In this document: piece after piece, positions 1 to 7,254 of the stretch | Layout of the letters: each line of letters opens with the position of its first letter | Numbering within the stretch: the stretch's first letter is position 1 | Source: a virus | Virus record (IMG/VR): IMGVR_UViG_3300047095_000639 | Coordinates: 1-33,471 of that record | Strand: one strand, 5' to 3' | Length of the DNA: 33,471 nt | The notes under the pieces: model-generated | Told to the model about the DNA's origin: nothing | Seen by the model: only the letters and a program-made list of their open reading frames with translations | The model's database searches: none | Program-made: the position numbers and the translations under genes

Positions 1-10
1 ACAAACGAAT

Positions 11-59
11 TTAGAAGCCTTCTAACGAATTATTTTTACCTTTGTGGTATATAGATACC
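11..59 (+). promoter_or_regulatory. Promoter with flanking inverted repeats
   Basis: A Bacteroidetes -7 box TACCTTTG lies at 37-44, matching TAnnTTTG. A perfect 7-bp inverted repeat, TTAGAAG-C-CTTCTAA, occupies 11-25, where the -33 element should be. A second one, GGTAT-ATAG-ATACC, occupies 46-59 and would cover the transcription start. The -33 box itself is poor (TTAG instead of TTTG). This is the layout of an operator-controlled promoter for the rightward genes from position 95. The repeats and the -7 box are seen directly. Regulation by a bound repressor is inference. Confidence 0.55.
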
Positions 60-94
60 AATGACAGTATAAAAGTGGTTTAAAACGCATAAAA

Positions 95-562
95 ATGACT
101 AAAAACAACAAATTAAGATTACAGAAGTTACACGCAGATTATAATAAGGCAAAACATCCTAACTTTCCGGAGTATGCTCTGCCGAAAAAATCATTTAACG
201 ATAATTCCACAAACGGACTTACTAAATGCGTTATTGAATTTCTAAATTATTCAGGACATCAGGCTGAACGTATCAGCACAACTGGAAGATGGATAGTTGA
301 TAAAGGCAGCGTTAAAGGTGGGTACTTCATACCTGGAACAGGAACGAAAGGCAGCGCAGATATATCAGCTACGATTAAACCTAATAACTTTCCTTTTGGG
401 GTATCTGTTAAAATTGAGATTAAATACGCAAAGGACAGACAATCTGATGTTCAGAAAAAATACGAACAGCATATACAAGCCGCCGGAGGTGTTTACATTA
501 TTGTTAGAGATTTTGATTCTTTTGTTGAATGGTACGATAAATTTATAAATTATGGCGTTTAA
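95..562 (+). CDS. VRR-NUC/PD-(D/E)XK-like nuclease
   Basis: A 155-residue protein with the layout of small VRR-NUC or Holliday-junction-resolvase-like nucleases. An acidic residue sits in GTKGSADI (Asp89). A strand IEIKY follows with Glu108 and Lys110, and then DRQSDVQKKYEQ, whose Gln120 matches the conserved Q of this fold. The end, AAGGVYIIV, is the typical closing strand. Phage members of this family cut branched or replicating DNA. Here the gene lies upstream of the terminase, so a role in DNA processing before packaging is possible. The next small gene overlaps its end by 11 nt. Family membership is judged from motifs only. Confidence 0.65.
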   Translation: MTKNNKLRLQKLHADYNKAKHPNFPEYALPKKSFNDNSTNGLTKCVIEFLNYSGHQAERISTTGRWIVDKGSVKGGYFIPGTGTKGSADISATIKPNNFPFGVSVKIEIKYAKDRQSDVQKKYEQHIQAAGGVYIIVRDFDSFVEWYDKFINYGV

Positions 563-701
563 ATTTACAGCTCAAGGCGTTGAGTTTATCATCATAGCTA
601 CTGAAAAAAGAAATGATGGATATTACGATCTTGTTAAAAATATTCAAACAGGAAAAACTAACTGGATGCTGAGTGATGATCTTAAAAAATTTGGTAGATA
701 A
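552..701 (+). CDS. Small protein of unknown function (49 aa)
   Basis: An ATG at 552 inside the end of the nuclease gene opens a 49-codon frame ending in TAA at 699-701. The product starts MAFKFTAQGVEF and contains IQTGKTNWML near residues 31-40. Its alternating hydrophobic residues suggest a small beta-rich domain. No family is recognised. The 11-nt overlap with the upstream gene and the coding-like composition support a real, translationally coupled gene. Confidence 0.5.
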   Translation: MAFKFTAQGVEFIIIATEKRNDGYYDLVKNIQTGKTNWMLSDDLKKFGR

Positions 702-737
702 TAAAAAAGTTTATACCTTGCATTAAAATTATAAAAC

Positions 738-1043
738 ATGGCAAGCATTTTAGACATTTATTTGAAAGCTGAGGTTTTAGAAACCTTGCTTCAAGTAGTT
801 AAAGCAAAACAGGAGAAAGGTGTTGCAATTACTGTAAACATCAATGATGAGACAAACCAATACGGGCAAAACGTAAGCGCACACGTATCTCAGAAAAAAG
901 AGGAACGTGAGGCAAAGAAAGCTAAGTATTATGTTGGCAATGGTAAGGTAGTTTGGACAAGTGGAACTATTCAGAAAGCTGAAAAGAAAGAAGAGGAAGT
1001 TCAACAGGCTAAAGTAATATCATCAAATGATTTACCCTTCTGA
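738..1043 (+). CDS. Unknown protein with SSB-like acidic tail
   Basis: A 101-residue charged protein. The N-terminal ~30 residues form a helix. The middle (GVAITVNINDE, then YYVGNGKVVWTSG) looks beta-stranded. Residues 75-92 are rich in Glu and Lys. It ends SSNDLPF, which resembles the D-D-D-I-P-F tail through which single-stranded DNA-binding proteins recruit partners. There is no clear OB-fold and the protein is short, so an SSB assignment is only a suggestion. The next gene starts 17 nt before its stop codon. A weak -7-like sequence lies at about 710-720. Confidence 0.55.
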   Translation: MASILDIYLKAEVLETLLQVVKAKQEKGVAITVNINDETNQYGQNVSAHVSQKKEEREAKKAKYYVGNGKVVWTSGTIQKAEKKEEEVQQAKVISSNDLPF

Positions 1044-1398
1044 GTGGGAGATTGATGCATGGGATTGGGCATTTAATTCTTATAACGAATATATGGCATC
1101 TTATAACGATTATCCTGAATCAGTAGTTAATAATGCTAAACGTGCTATTGCTATTAATGAGAAGTTAGGTAATCGTTGTGCTACTCAGGTAGGTAAGGTA
1201 AGGGCGCAGCAACTGGCAAATAAAGAGCCTATCTCAGTTGAAACAATACAGAGAATGTACTCGTATTTAAGTAGGGCTGAGGCTTATTACAATGAGAATG
1301 ATGAAGAGGCTTGCGGTAGCGTGAGTTTTTTGCTCTGGGGTGGATTGGCAGGTAAACGATGGGCTACAGCTAAATTGAAACAATTAAAACTAATCTAA
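1027..1398 (+). CDS. Phage accessory-domain protein, function unknown
   Basis: A 123-residue protein. Residues ~35-110 carry a recognisable phage module: NAKRAIAINEKLGNRCATQ, then VGKVRAQQLANKEPIS, then VETIQRMYSYLSRAEAYY and a late SFLLWGGLAGKRWA. From memory, this arrangement (NAKR, RArqLAn, S-x-ETI-x-RM-x-SY, LWGG) occurs as a free-standing protein or fused to head-maturation and other phage proteins. Its biochemical role is not known to me. It lies between early-type small genes and the terminase and overlaps the upstream gene by 17 nt. Confidence 0.6.
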   Translation: MIYPSEWEIDAWDWAFNSYNEYMASYNDYPESVVNNAKRAIAINEKLGNRCATQVGKVRAQQLANKEPISVETIQRMYSYLSRAEAYYNENDEEACGSVSFLLWGGLAGKRWATAKLKQLKLI

Positions 1399-1399
1399 T

Positions 1400-1543
1400 A
1401 TGCCATTCAAATCTAAAAAGCAACAGGGACTTTGTTACTACTTACAATCAGTAGGACAGGCAGGTAGTTGGAACTGTTCTAAATGGAGCAAAGAAACAAA
1501 CTTTAAAGGCTTACCAACTTATGCACCTAAAAAGAAAAAATAA
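1400..1543 (+). CDS. Small basic protein (47 aa), unknown
   Basis: An ATG at 1400, just after the preceding TAA, opens a 47-residue frame ending at 1543. Its TAATG stop-start overlap with the terminase small-subunit gene is typical of coupled phage genes. The product begins MPFKSKKQQGLCYYLQS and ends TYAPKKKK. It is strongly basic and has two Cys and several aromatic residues. No family is recognised. Position next to the terminase suggests a role in packaging or expression timing, but this is inference. Confidence 0.5.
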   Translation: MPFKSKKQQGLCYYLQSVGQAGSWNCSKWSKETNFKGLPTYAPKKKK

Positions 1544-2016
1544 TGATAGGTAAACCAAAGACATTTAAAACACCTGAAGATTTATGGAATCATTTCTTAA
1601 AATACGTTGAGTATGTTAAGAATAATCCGTTATTAGTACATGACTACGTTGGTAAGGATGGTAACTCTGTTTATAGAGAGAAACAGCGCCCTTTAACGTT
1701 TCAAGGTTTTGAAGTTTGGTTATCTCAGGAAGGTGTTATAAAGTATCCTGATTTATCTGATTATTGCGATGGTAAAAACCCATCCTACGCAGATTATCTC
1801 CACATCACTCGCGCTATAAAGAAGGCGTGCAGCGTATCTCGTATAGAGGGTGCAATGGCTGGAATCTTCAACGCTAACTTAGCTGCGAGATTAGACGGCT
1901 TAAATGAAGAGGATAAAAAAGACAAGCCAGGATATACAATACCACAAATTACAATTAAATACGAATCAAATGGAACAGGAACAGGAACAGCATCGAGTGA
2001 AGTTGACGGCGAATAA
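1543..2016 (+). CDS. Terminase small subunit
   Basis: A 157-residue protein of the phage DNA-packaging small-subunit type. It starts KPKTFKTPEDLWNHF, has RPLTFQGFEVWLS in the middle, and then a helical stretch with AIKKACSVSRIEGAMAGIF followed by NANLAARLDGL. This matches small terminase proteins of Bacteroidetes phages. Its role is to recognise the packaging site on concatemeric DNA and deliver it to the large subunit encoded from 2169. The C-terminus is Gly/Thr-rich (NGTGTGTASSEVDGE) and probably disordered. Confidence 0.8.
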   Translation: MIGKPKTFKTPEDLWNHFLKYVEYVKNNPLLVHDYVGKDGNSVYREKQRPLTFQGFEVWLSQEGVIKYPDLSDYCDGKNPSYADYLHITRAIKKACSVSRIEGAMAGIFNANLAARLDGLNEEDKKDKPGYTIPQITIKYESNGTGTGTASSEVDGE

Positions 2017-2215
2017 TTTAGTAACCGACTACTGCAATCGTGCAAAGAAAAAAGTTAAGAATCTTAAACATGAGGATTATCTACAGATAATAGGTCATGC
2101 GGCTGCTGTAGGTATGTACACAGGTTTAAAGATGGCAAAAGATTCATTGCAGACAATAAAGATGAAAGATGATAGTTCTGCATCAGAAACAGTGGAAAGC
2201 ACTACAGCTCAGTAA
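1970..2215 (+). CDS. Small helical protein between terminase genes
   Basis: A frame between the two terminase subunit genes. ATG at 1970 gives 81 residues. GTG at 1997 gives 72 residues and is equally plausible, because the first nine residues are only the shadow of the Gly/Thr repeat in the other frame. The core, with CNRAKKKVKNLKHEDYLQ and IIGHAAAVGMYTGLKMAKDS, looks alpha-helical and basic. It overlaps the terminase small subunit at its start and the large subunit by 47 nt at its end. No family is recognised. A terminase accessory role is a guess from position. Confidence 0.5.
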   Translation: MEQEQEQHRVKLTANNLVTDYCNRAKKKVKNLKHEDYLQIIGHAAAVGMYTGLKMAKDSLQTIKMKDDSSASETVESTTAQ

Positions 2216-3479
2216 GGGAGAATCTGTATCAGCATATTTGGGTGGAATACGATCCGGTAAGACAATAACTGGATCGCATTTCGCTTTGGATATGATTGTA
2301 AAGCGACCTAATGAATTGGGTGGCATTGCATCAAATACAAATAAGCAGTTAACAAAAGCAACATTAAAGGAATTTAAACAGATACTTGCGCTGTATGGTT
2401 TGTATGAGAATGAGCATTACTATGTAAACAAAAATCCTGAGAAACATTTTAATTACCGTTCAAAGTTTACGGATCACACCGGCGTGTGGAGTTTCTATAA
2501 CGGTTGTCAAATTTATACCTTCTCACTTGAAACACAGATACGAGGAGTTGAGTTCGGATGGACTTGGCTCGATGAAATTCAGGAAGCCTCATTGGATCAA
2601 CTTAACATTGTATTAGGTCGTATGTCAGGATCAAAGAATCCAAGAACTTTTTATACGTTAACGCCTCCACATTCTAACCCTGAGATTGATGAACTGATTT
2701 ACGGAGAGAACAGCATACCATTAGTAATAGGTACAACCTACGATAATCAAAAGAACTTGCCAGCCAATTACATTAATACGTTGGAAAAAGTATATGATAA
2801 GTACACATTCAGGCGTGAGGTATTATGTGAACGTGTTACTTTAGCAGGTATGAACTGGTTGTATGCATTCGATAGACAAAGGCACGTTTCAGAGTTGGCA
2901 TTGTACGAACCAACTAATATGGTTTATGTTAGCTTTGACTTTAACGTGAATCCGTTTGTTTGTACGTTAGCGCATAGAGGAGTAAAGAATGGTAAGCGTT
3001 ACATTCATTACTTTGATACTGTGGTTGTAACTCCTGAGCATATACAAGGTATGGAGTACATCGATGCAATTGTTAAAATAATAAAAGACAGAACACCGGC
3101 GCAGGCAAGGTATAACTTGTACCAAGTAACTGGTGATACATCAGGCAGGTCTCAGAACGTATTAGGTAAGGTAGGTACTACGATATGGGATAAAGTTGTT
3201 AGGACATTCGGCATAAGTTTGAATCAACTTCATTTGAACTCAACTAATCCAACGCATCAGGAAGCGAGGGTATTGTGTAACGCAATGTTTAGTAACTATG
3301 ATGAGATATTGATACATCCAAAGAATAAAGAGTTAATAAGAGATTGTGAGTTTGTTAAAGCTAAGGCAGACGGGCATAGGATGAAAGATAACCGTTCAGA
3401 TGTAACGCAGCAGTCAGACTTATTGGATGCGATGATATATGACTTGAATATGTGGAACAGAGATTTTATTATTAGATAA
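2169..3479 (+). CDS. terL: Terminase large subunit
   Basis: A 436-residue ATP-driven DNA-packaging motor and nuclease. Walker A is GGIRSGKT at residues 25-32. Walker B is in GWTWLDEIQEA. The C-terminal RNase H-like nuclease has acidic residues in VSFDFNVNPF (Asp257), TGDTSGRS (Asp323) and QSDLLDAMIYD (Asp417/Asp420). The ATG at 2169 is preferred because HQKQWKALQLSKGES before the P-loop matches the usual N-terminus. The start overlaps the upstream gene by 47 nt. Length is normal and all catalytic motifs are present. Confidence 0.93.
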   Translation: MIVLHQKQWKALQLSKGESVSAYLGGIRSGKTITGSHFALDMIVKRPNELGGIASNTNKQLTKATLKEFKQILALYGLYENEHYYVNKNPEKHFNYRSKFTDHTGVWSFYNGCQIYTFSLETQIRGVEFGWTWLDEIQEASLDQLNIVLGRMSGSKNPRTFYTLTPPHSNPEIDELIYGENSIPLVIGTTYDNQKNLPANYINTLEKVYDKYTFRREVLCERVTLAGMNWLYAFDRQRHVSELALYEPTNMVYVSFDFNVNPFVCTLAHRGVKNGKRYIHYFDTVVVTPEHIQGMEYIDAIVKIIKDRTPAQARYNLYQVTGDTSGRSQNVLGKVGTTIWDKVVRTFGISLNQLHLNSTNPTHQEARVLCNAMFSNYDEILIHPKNKELIRDCEFVKAKADGHRMKDNRSDVTQQSDLLDAMIYDLNMWNRDFIIR

Positions 3480-3486
3480 ATTTTTG

Positions 3487-3494
3487 TATATTCG
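3487..3494 (+). promoter_or_regulatory. Possible -7 promoter box
   Basis: TATATTCG at 3487-3494 differs from TATATTTG at one base and ends 6 nt before the ATG at 3501. No convincing TTG lies 19-21 nt upstream. It has the same short box-to-ATG spacing as better promoters in this window, but it is weak alone. Confidence 0.35.
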
Positions 3495-3500
3495 TAGCTT

Positions 3501-4091
3501 ATGGCTACTTATAAAAATGCAGATGAGTGGGCAGCTGCCACATTAGAGAAACTTCGTAAGTCAATAGATGTTAAGAACTACTATGAGCTTACTAATGAGA
3601 TTATAAGTAGGCAGAGTAAAAGAGTATTTGACAAAGGAACTCCAGGCGAAGGCACAGCATACAACTACAGCCGAAAGCCAATATATGCAAGTAACCTATC
3701 TAAGTACACACCACGTAAAAATCCACCAAGAGGTAAGAATAGTAACAGCCCTACATTTGCTAATGGCAATCGTAGGAAGTCCACATACTTTGCAGGTGGG
3801 TATGGACAGTTTAAGCAGGCAGTAGGTAAAGGATCAGGAGGTAAGGTTAATTTATGGCTGTTTGGTAACTTTCGCCGGATGTTTCAGAACGCAGGTAAAA
3901 ATCCATTGGCAAGGAATACACAGACAGGTGTAAGTATCTTTGTTCAGCTTATAGCATCTTCAAATAATCCTGCCGGTAAGATTGATGGCATACTGGAACG
4001 CTACCCTAATATGTTTAAGTTAACGAAAGGAGAGAGAGGATTTATCGTAAAAAGATTTAGAGAGATATTATTGGAAAATATAAATAAATAA
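3501..4091 (+). CDS. Head-tail completion protein, gp10-like
   Basis: A 196-residue basic protein downstream of the terminase. Residues ~90-130 carry KSTYFAGGYGQFKQAVG followed by VNLWLFGNFRRMF. This resembles the G-Y-x-x-F-K/R...G...V-N-L-x-L-x-G-x-L pattern of phage virion-morphogenesis and HK97-gp10-like completion proteins. The C-terminus (KLTKGERGFIVKRFREILL) is helical. Such proteins sit at the head-tail joint. The following gene looks like a tail terminator or connector, which fits. No direct evidence of function beyond the motif and context. Confidence 0.5.
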   Translation: MATYKNADEWAAATLEKLRKSIDVKNYYELTNEIISRQSKRVFDKGTPGEGTAYNYSRKPIYASNLSKYTPRKNPPRGKNSNSPTFANGNRRKSTYFAGGYGQFKQAVGKGSGGKVNLWLFGNFRRMFQNAGKNPLARNTQTGVSIFVQLIASSNNPAGKIDGILERYPNMFKLTKGERGFIVKRFREILLENINK

Positions 4092-4100
4092 TTAACTTTG
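4071..4100 (+). promoter_or_regulatory. Promoter, probably leaderless
   Basis: TTG at 4071-4073, a 19-nt spacer and TAACTTTG at 4093-4100 form a good Bacteroidetes promoter. The ATG at 4106 starts 5 nt after the box, about where transcription should start. The stretch TTTGTAATTATGA (4097-4109) recurs exactly at 18972-18984. Confidence 0.6.
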
Positions 4101-4105
4101 TAATT

Positions 4106-4786
4106 ATGATTGAAGCTGTCATCAGTTATATAAATACTAACCTAACCAACTTAAATATTTTTAAGGAGGTAAAGGGTTTGACTGAACTGATTACAGAGGA
4201 TGATAAAACATTCCCTGCCATATACACAGGCAAAGATAATCTAAGATTTATAACATCGTATGACTTTCGCAATGGTTTGATATTCCATTTAAAGAATGGT
4301 ACTGCTGCAATGGAGGACTTGGATAGAGTTATATCTTCATCAGCGTATAGACAGTACAGCCATCCGATGAGGGCGGTTATGATTCACGGAAGGAATATCT
4401 ACCAGGACAATAACTACTCACAGGAATATGTGGCTAATAATATTGTGAATGCAATTAACCGCAGGAGTATTCCATCCTTGCGCCCTGTGATTGGAGTGGA
4501 TAGAGTTGCTGTGAATGTAACTAACTATTCGACAAATAAAGAGGATTTAGCAGGGATATTTGAGAATGTAGATTTAGGATTGAGGCACGATCTTGATGCT
4601 GTGATTGTGGATTACAATATTGTGTTGAGAGCTAATCAGAAGTGCTTTGATAATTATGGATGTTCGACTAATCCAGTTCCTGGAGTTTGTGTAGATATAG
4701 ATTATGATGTGTTTGTGGATAGCGTATTAGTTCAGAATGGAACTTATAATACTTGTAGTGATTTAACAATTGATATTGATTTATGA
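4106..4786 (+). CDS. Tail terminator/connector-like protein
   Basis: A 226-residue protein. The N-terminal region (MIEAVISYINTNLTNL, then TFPAIYTGKDN) resembles the opening of neck or tail-terminator proteins that cap the tail tube. The middle contains GRNIYQDNNYSQEYVANNIV and a conserved-looking pair of prolines around RRSIPSLRPVIGVD. The C-terminal ~40 residues form a Cys/Asp-rich appendage (CFDNYGCSTNP to CSDLTIDIDL), likely a separate beta domain. Order after the gp10-like gene supports a head-tail interface role. The stop overlaps the next ATG as ATGA. The assignment is by position and general pattern. Confidence 0.4.
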   Translation: MIEAVISYINTNLTNLNIFKEVKGLTELITEDDKTFPAIYTGKDNLRFITSYDFRNGLIFHLKNGTAAMEDLDRVISSSAYRQYSHPMRAVMIHGRNIYQDNNYSQEYVANNIVNAINRRSIPSLRPVIGVDRVAVNVTNYSTNKEDLAGIFENVDLGLRHDLDAVIVDYNIVLRANQKCFDNYGCSTNPVPGVCVDIDYDVFVDSVLVQNGTYNTCSDLTIDIDL

Positions 4787-5457
4787 GTGGATTAATAATA
4801 AATATAAACAACATCTCAAACAAGGTGCGTAGTACAGTCCTAACAGGATTGAATACTGCGTTAACAGGTACTATTACAGCAACTGATACTGTGCTTCAAG
4901 CCTTTGGTAAGTTACAGAATCAGATTAATAGCATTCCCCCTAATACTGCTTACGGATTATTTGCACAGACAGCAAATAGCACACCAATTACAGGAACGAA
5001 TGTAGAGACATCATTAATTAATGGAGGAGTAGGTACTTTATCTGTACCTGCGAATGGCTTTGCAGTAGGTGATAGTTTTACAACTATTTTAGGAGGTGTT
5101 TTAACTGCTGCTAATAATCAAACAATAAGAATAAAGGTTAAATCAGGATCGGTTATACTTTTAGATAGTGGTGTTCAAAATATTAGTAATATTACTAATG
5201 ATGTATTTTCTTTGAACTTAAATTTTACCATTAGGCAGATTGGAGGTACAGGTACTGCATCGATAGTTTCATTAGGTACATTCCATTATGTTAAAACATC
5301 TAACGCTACTACTCAGGGCTTCGCTTTTAATGTGGTTAATAATACTACATTTAATACTACGATTGCTAACACATTAGATATAACAGTTCAATGGGGTAGT
5401 AATAATGCAGGTAATACTATCTATTCAGATATTTTTGTTTTAAATAAAATATATTAA
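4783..5457 (+). CDS. Tail appendage / receptor-binding-like protein 1
   Basis: A 224-residue Thr/Asn/Gly-rich protein. Residues ~22-50 carry a tail-fibre motif: GLNTALTGTITATDTVLQ followed by AFGKLQNQI. The remaining ~150 residues look like a beta sandwich, starting LSVPANGFAVGDS and ending in alternating hydrophobic strands to the C-terminus. The same plan occurs in the protein at 5590-6276, so the two are likely distant paralogues. These proteins usually form trimeric fibres or adhesins that bind the host surface. Low charge and high Asn/Thr content agree with an extracellular structural role. Confidence 0.6.
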   Translation: MSGLIININNISNKVRSTVLTGLNTALTGTITATDTVLQAFGKLQNQINSIPPNTAYGLFAQTANSTPITGTNVETSLINGGVGTLSVPANGFAVGDSFTTILGGVLTAANNQTIRIKVKSGSVILLDSGVQNISNITNDVFSLNLNFTIRQIGGTGTASIVSLGTFHYVKTSNATTQGFAFNVVNNTTFNTTIANTLDITVQWGSNNAGNTIYSDIFVLNKIY

Positions 5458-5458
5458 T

Positions 5459-5587
5459 ATGAGATGGGGTAACATAATAAAGTTTCAGTTGTTTCAGCAG
5501 ACTATTGAGGATGAGGAAACTGAAATAATGACTGAGCTATTAGAATTTTTAATGACAGAAGACAATAATAATTTAATAATTGAATAA
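5459..5587 (+). CDS. Small acidic protein (42 aa), unknown
   Basis: An ATG at 5459, one base after the previous TAA, opens a 42-residue frame ending at 5587, with the next ATG at 5590. The product begins MRWGNIIKFQLFQQ and is then very acidic and helical (TIEDEETEIMTELLEF). No family is known. It sits exactly between two appendage genes with no spare bases, which supports it being translated. It could be a chaperone or linker, but nothing in the sequence proves that. Confidence 0.45.
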   Translation: MRWGNIIKFQLFQQTIEDEETEIMTELLEFLMTEDNNNLIIE

Positions 5588-5589
5588 AT

Positions 5590-6276
5590 ATGAGTAACAT
5601 TAAAATATCGCAATTAAACAATGCGACAACTCCATTAGCCGGTACTGAGGTAGTTCCTATCGTACAGAGTGGATCAACTAAAAAGGTAACTGTATCTAAT
5701 ATCGTAGCAGGTAAACAAGATACGTTAACATTAACCACAACTGGAACAAGTGGTGCTGCAACATTGGTTGGAAGTACATTAAATATTCCACAATATTCAG
5801 GTGGTAGTGCTAATCCTTCAGTAATAGCTTTAAGTGCTACAAATGGAACAGCTGTAACAGGTACTACTAATGATACTTTATCAAGGAGTTTATTAATCCC
5901 TGCAAATACATTTACAGGTAATGGTATGTTAGAAATATTAGCAAGGTCTTTTAAAACTGGTAGTGCAGGTAATCAATCTTTAAGAGCATATACAAATACA
6001 TCTGCAAGTTTAACAGGTGCTACATTAATAGCTACTTTTATGGCAGCATCAAGTCAAGTATTACCTCAAGGAATAAGAACATTTAGGATTAATTCAAATA
6101 CTTTGAGTGGTACTTTTGCAAGCACATCAGGTAATAGTGATTATGTTGCTGCAAATGGTAAAAGTTCAGCTACATTTAATACAACAGTAGATAATTATAT
6201 AATCATTTCCATACAATTAACAAATGCAGCAGATAGTTCAGTAGTAGAAATGGCAAGAGCAGTAAAATATATATAA
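5590..6276 (+). CDS. Tail appendage / receptor-binding-like protein 2
   Basis: A 228-residue protein that begins MSNIKISQLNNATTPLAG, then TEVVPIVQSGSTKKVTVSN. This opening is common in Bacteroidetes phage tail-fibre and appendage proteins and forms the attachment segment. A Gly/Thr-rich hinge (TGTSGAATLVGSTLNIPQY) leads to a C-terminal beta sandwich starting LLIPANTFTGNGMLEIL. The C-terminal domain parallels that of the protein at 4783-5457. A role in host binding is inferred from family style and location. No enzymatic motif is visible. Confidence 0.6.
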   Translation: MSNIKISQLNNATTPLAGTEVVPIVQSGSTKKVTVSNIVAGKQDTLTLTTTGTSGAATLVGSTLNIPQYSGGSANPSVIALSATNGTAVTGTTNDTLSRSLLIPANTFTGNGMLEILARSFKTGSAGNQSLRAYTNTSASLTGATLIATFMAASSQVLPQGIRTFRINSNTLSGTFASTSGNSDYVAANGKSSATFNTTVDNYIIISIQLTNAADSSVVEMARAVKYI

Positions 6277-6277
6277 T

Positions 6278-6496
6278 ATGAATATAATTAAAATTACCAA
6301 CGGATTTGAAATGAATGGAATGCCTTATCTATTTGAATCAATAGATGGAAAGGAATATGAAATCATTTCTGAAAATCAGATGCACAGCTATACTAATAAT
6401 GGAGTAATCCTATTAGATTTATCAGTAAGTATAGATGGTCAATCTTTTACTGATATTAATTCATTTGCTGATTATTTATATGGCAAAGCAGCTTAA
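6278..6496 (+). CDS. Small protein of unknown function (72 aa)
   Basis: A 72-residue protein, MNIIKITNGFEMNGMPYLFE, with predicted short beta strands and ending SFADYLYGKAA. It begins one base after the preceding stop and overlaps the next small gene by 17 nt. No family is recognised. The context suggests a small virion or assembly protein. Confidence 0.5.
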   Translation: MNIIKITNGFEMNGMPYLFESIDGKEYEIISENQMHSYTNNGVILLDLSVSIDGQSFTDINSFADYLYGKAA

Positions 6497-6599
6497 AGAA
6501 TCTACAAAAGTTTCATTCGGTACTCGCAAACGTGGAGTATCTAAAAAGAAACGTAATAAGCATCAAAGTGTTAAACCTTATAATAGACAAGGCAGATGA
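6480..6599 (+). CDS. Very basic 39-residue protein, conserved type
   Basis: A 39-residue frame from ATG 6480 to TGA 6597-6599, too short for most gene finders. It starts MAKQLKESTKVSFGTRKRGV, continues with SKKKRNKHQS, and ends KPYNRQGR. About 14 of 39 residues are Lys or Arg. From memory, small proteins of this plan (K-E-S-x-K-V-x-F-G-x-R-x-x-G ... G-Q-G-R) recur in Bacteroidetes phages, but their function is unknown to me. It overlaps the previous gene by 17 nt and the next by ATGA, consistent with coupling. Nucleic-acid binding or DNA condensation would suit the charge. Confidence 0.55.
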   Translation: MAKQLKESTKVSFGTRKRGVSKKKRNKHQSVKPYNRQGR

Positions 6600-6991
6600 T
6601 AGTATGTATTTCTAATTGCACTCCGGCAAAGTGTTTACTTGCGCCTAATAAATGTGAAACTCCTCAGAACTTAGTTATAGGAGAGATGCCTGCTGCCAAT
6701 ACTGATTACTGGGTTTATGTTTATGATGAGAGTAGAGATAAGATTAAGCGCATTGAAGCTACATCAGATGCAAATAGTATTTTAACTATTGACCTATCAG
6801 ATCACGCAGCGTTCTATCATCCTTATGCTTATTATTATTTTTGGGTAACTGAGGAAGCTGCGGACATCACAGCAAAAGAGGATATTATAATTGATTCAGA
6901 AACTTATACCTGTTTTAAATTAGAGTTCTCAATGGCATTTAATGATACTAATGAGCAGGTGTTTATCACAACTCAGAACATTACAATATGA
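6596..6991 (+). CDS. Putative virion protein, beta-sandwich-like
   Basis: A 131-residue protein with four Cys, three of them in the first 20 residues (CISNCTPAKC, then NKCETPQN). The rest alternates hydrophobic residues as in an Ig-like or similar beta domain (DYWVYVYDE, YAYYYFWVTEE, CFKLEFSMAF, EQVFITTQNITI). It has ATGA overlaps with both neighbours. No specific family is recognised. Location among tail appendage genes suggests a structural or assembly protein. Confidence 0.45.
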   Translation: MIVCISNCTPAKCLLAPNKCETPQNLVIGEMPAANTDYWVYVYDESRDKIKRIEATSDANSILTIDLSDHAAFYHPYAYYYFWVTEEAADITAKEDIIIDSETYTCFKLEFSMAFNDTNEQVFITTQNITI

Positions 6992-7254
6992 TAGAGATTA
7001 TCTTAATTATGGCAGCCTTTGTAAATGGGCTCAAGATAGCTACCTATGATGGAATGATATTTGAGAAACCTGCAAAGTTGATACCTAATTTAATTCGTAA
7101 ACCATTGGTAGATTGTATCTATTGTATGGGTGGATTTTATACATTGATAGTAAGTTTATTATTAGGTTATGGGTGGCATAGCTTATTAATGAGTGGAAGT
7201 TGTATATTTGTGTCGGGATTATTTTATGAAATATTATATAAATTAGAAAAATGA
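6988..7254 (+). CDS. Small membrane protein, DUF1360-like
   Basis: An 88-residue protein with hydrophobic segments at about residues 1-15, 45-62 and 64-82. Between them is LVDCIYCMGGFYTLIVSLL, whose C-x-x-C followed by a membrane helix resembles the DUF1360 family of small bacterial and phage membrane proteins. Function is unknown. A membrane protein inside a tail operon is unusual. It could act in the infected-cell envelope or help lysis or exclusion. It overlaps both neighbours by ATGA. Domain similarity is from memory. Confidence 0.5.
   Translation: MIEIILIMAAFVNGLKIATYDGMIFEKPAKLIPNLIRKPLVDCIYCMGGFYTLIVSLLLGYGWHSLLMSGSCIFVSGLFYEILYKLEK

Noticed and set aside
709-720. Promoter TTTATACCTTGC before the 738 gene
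   Set aside because: The -7 box deviates from TAnnTTTG and there is no -33 TTG; too weak to list as a feature.
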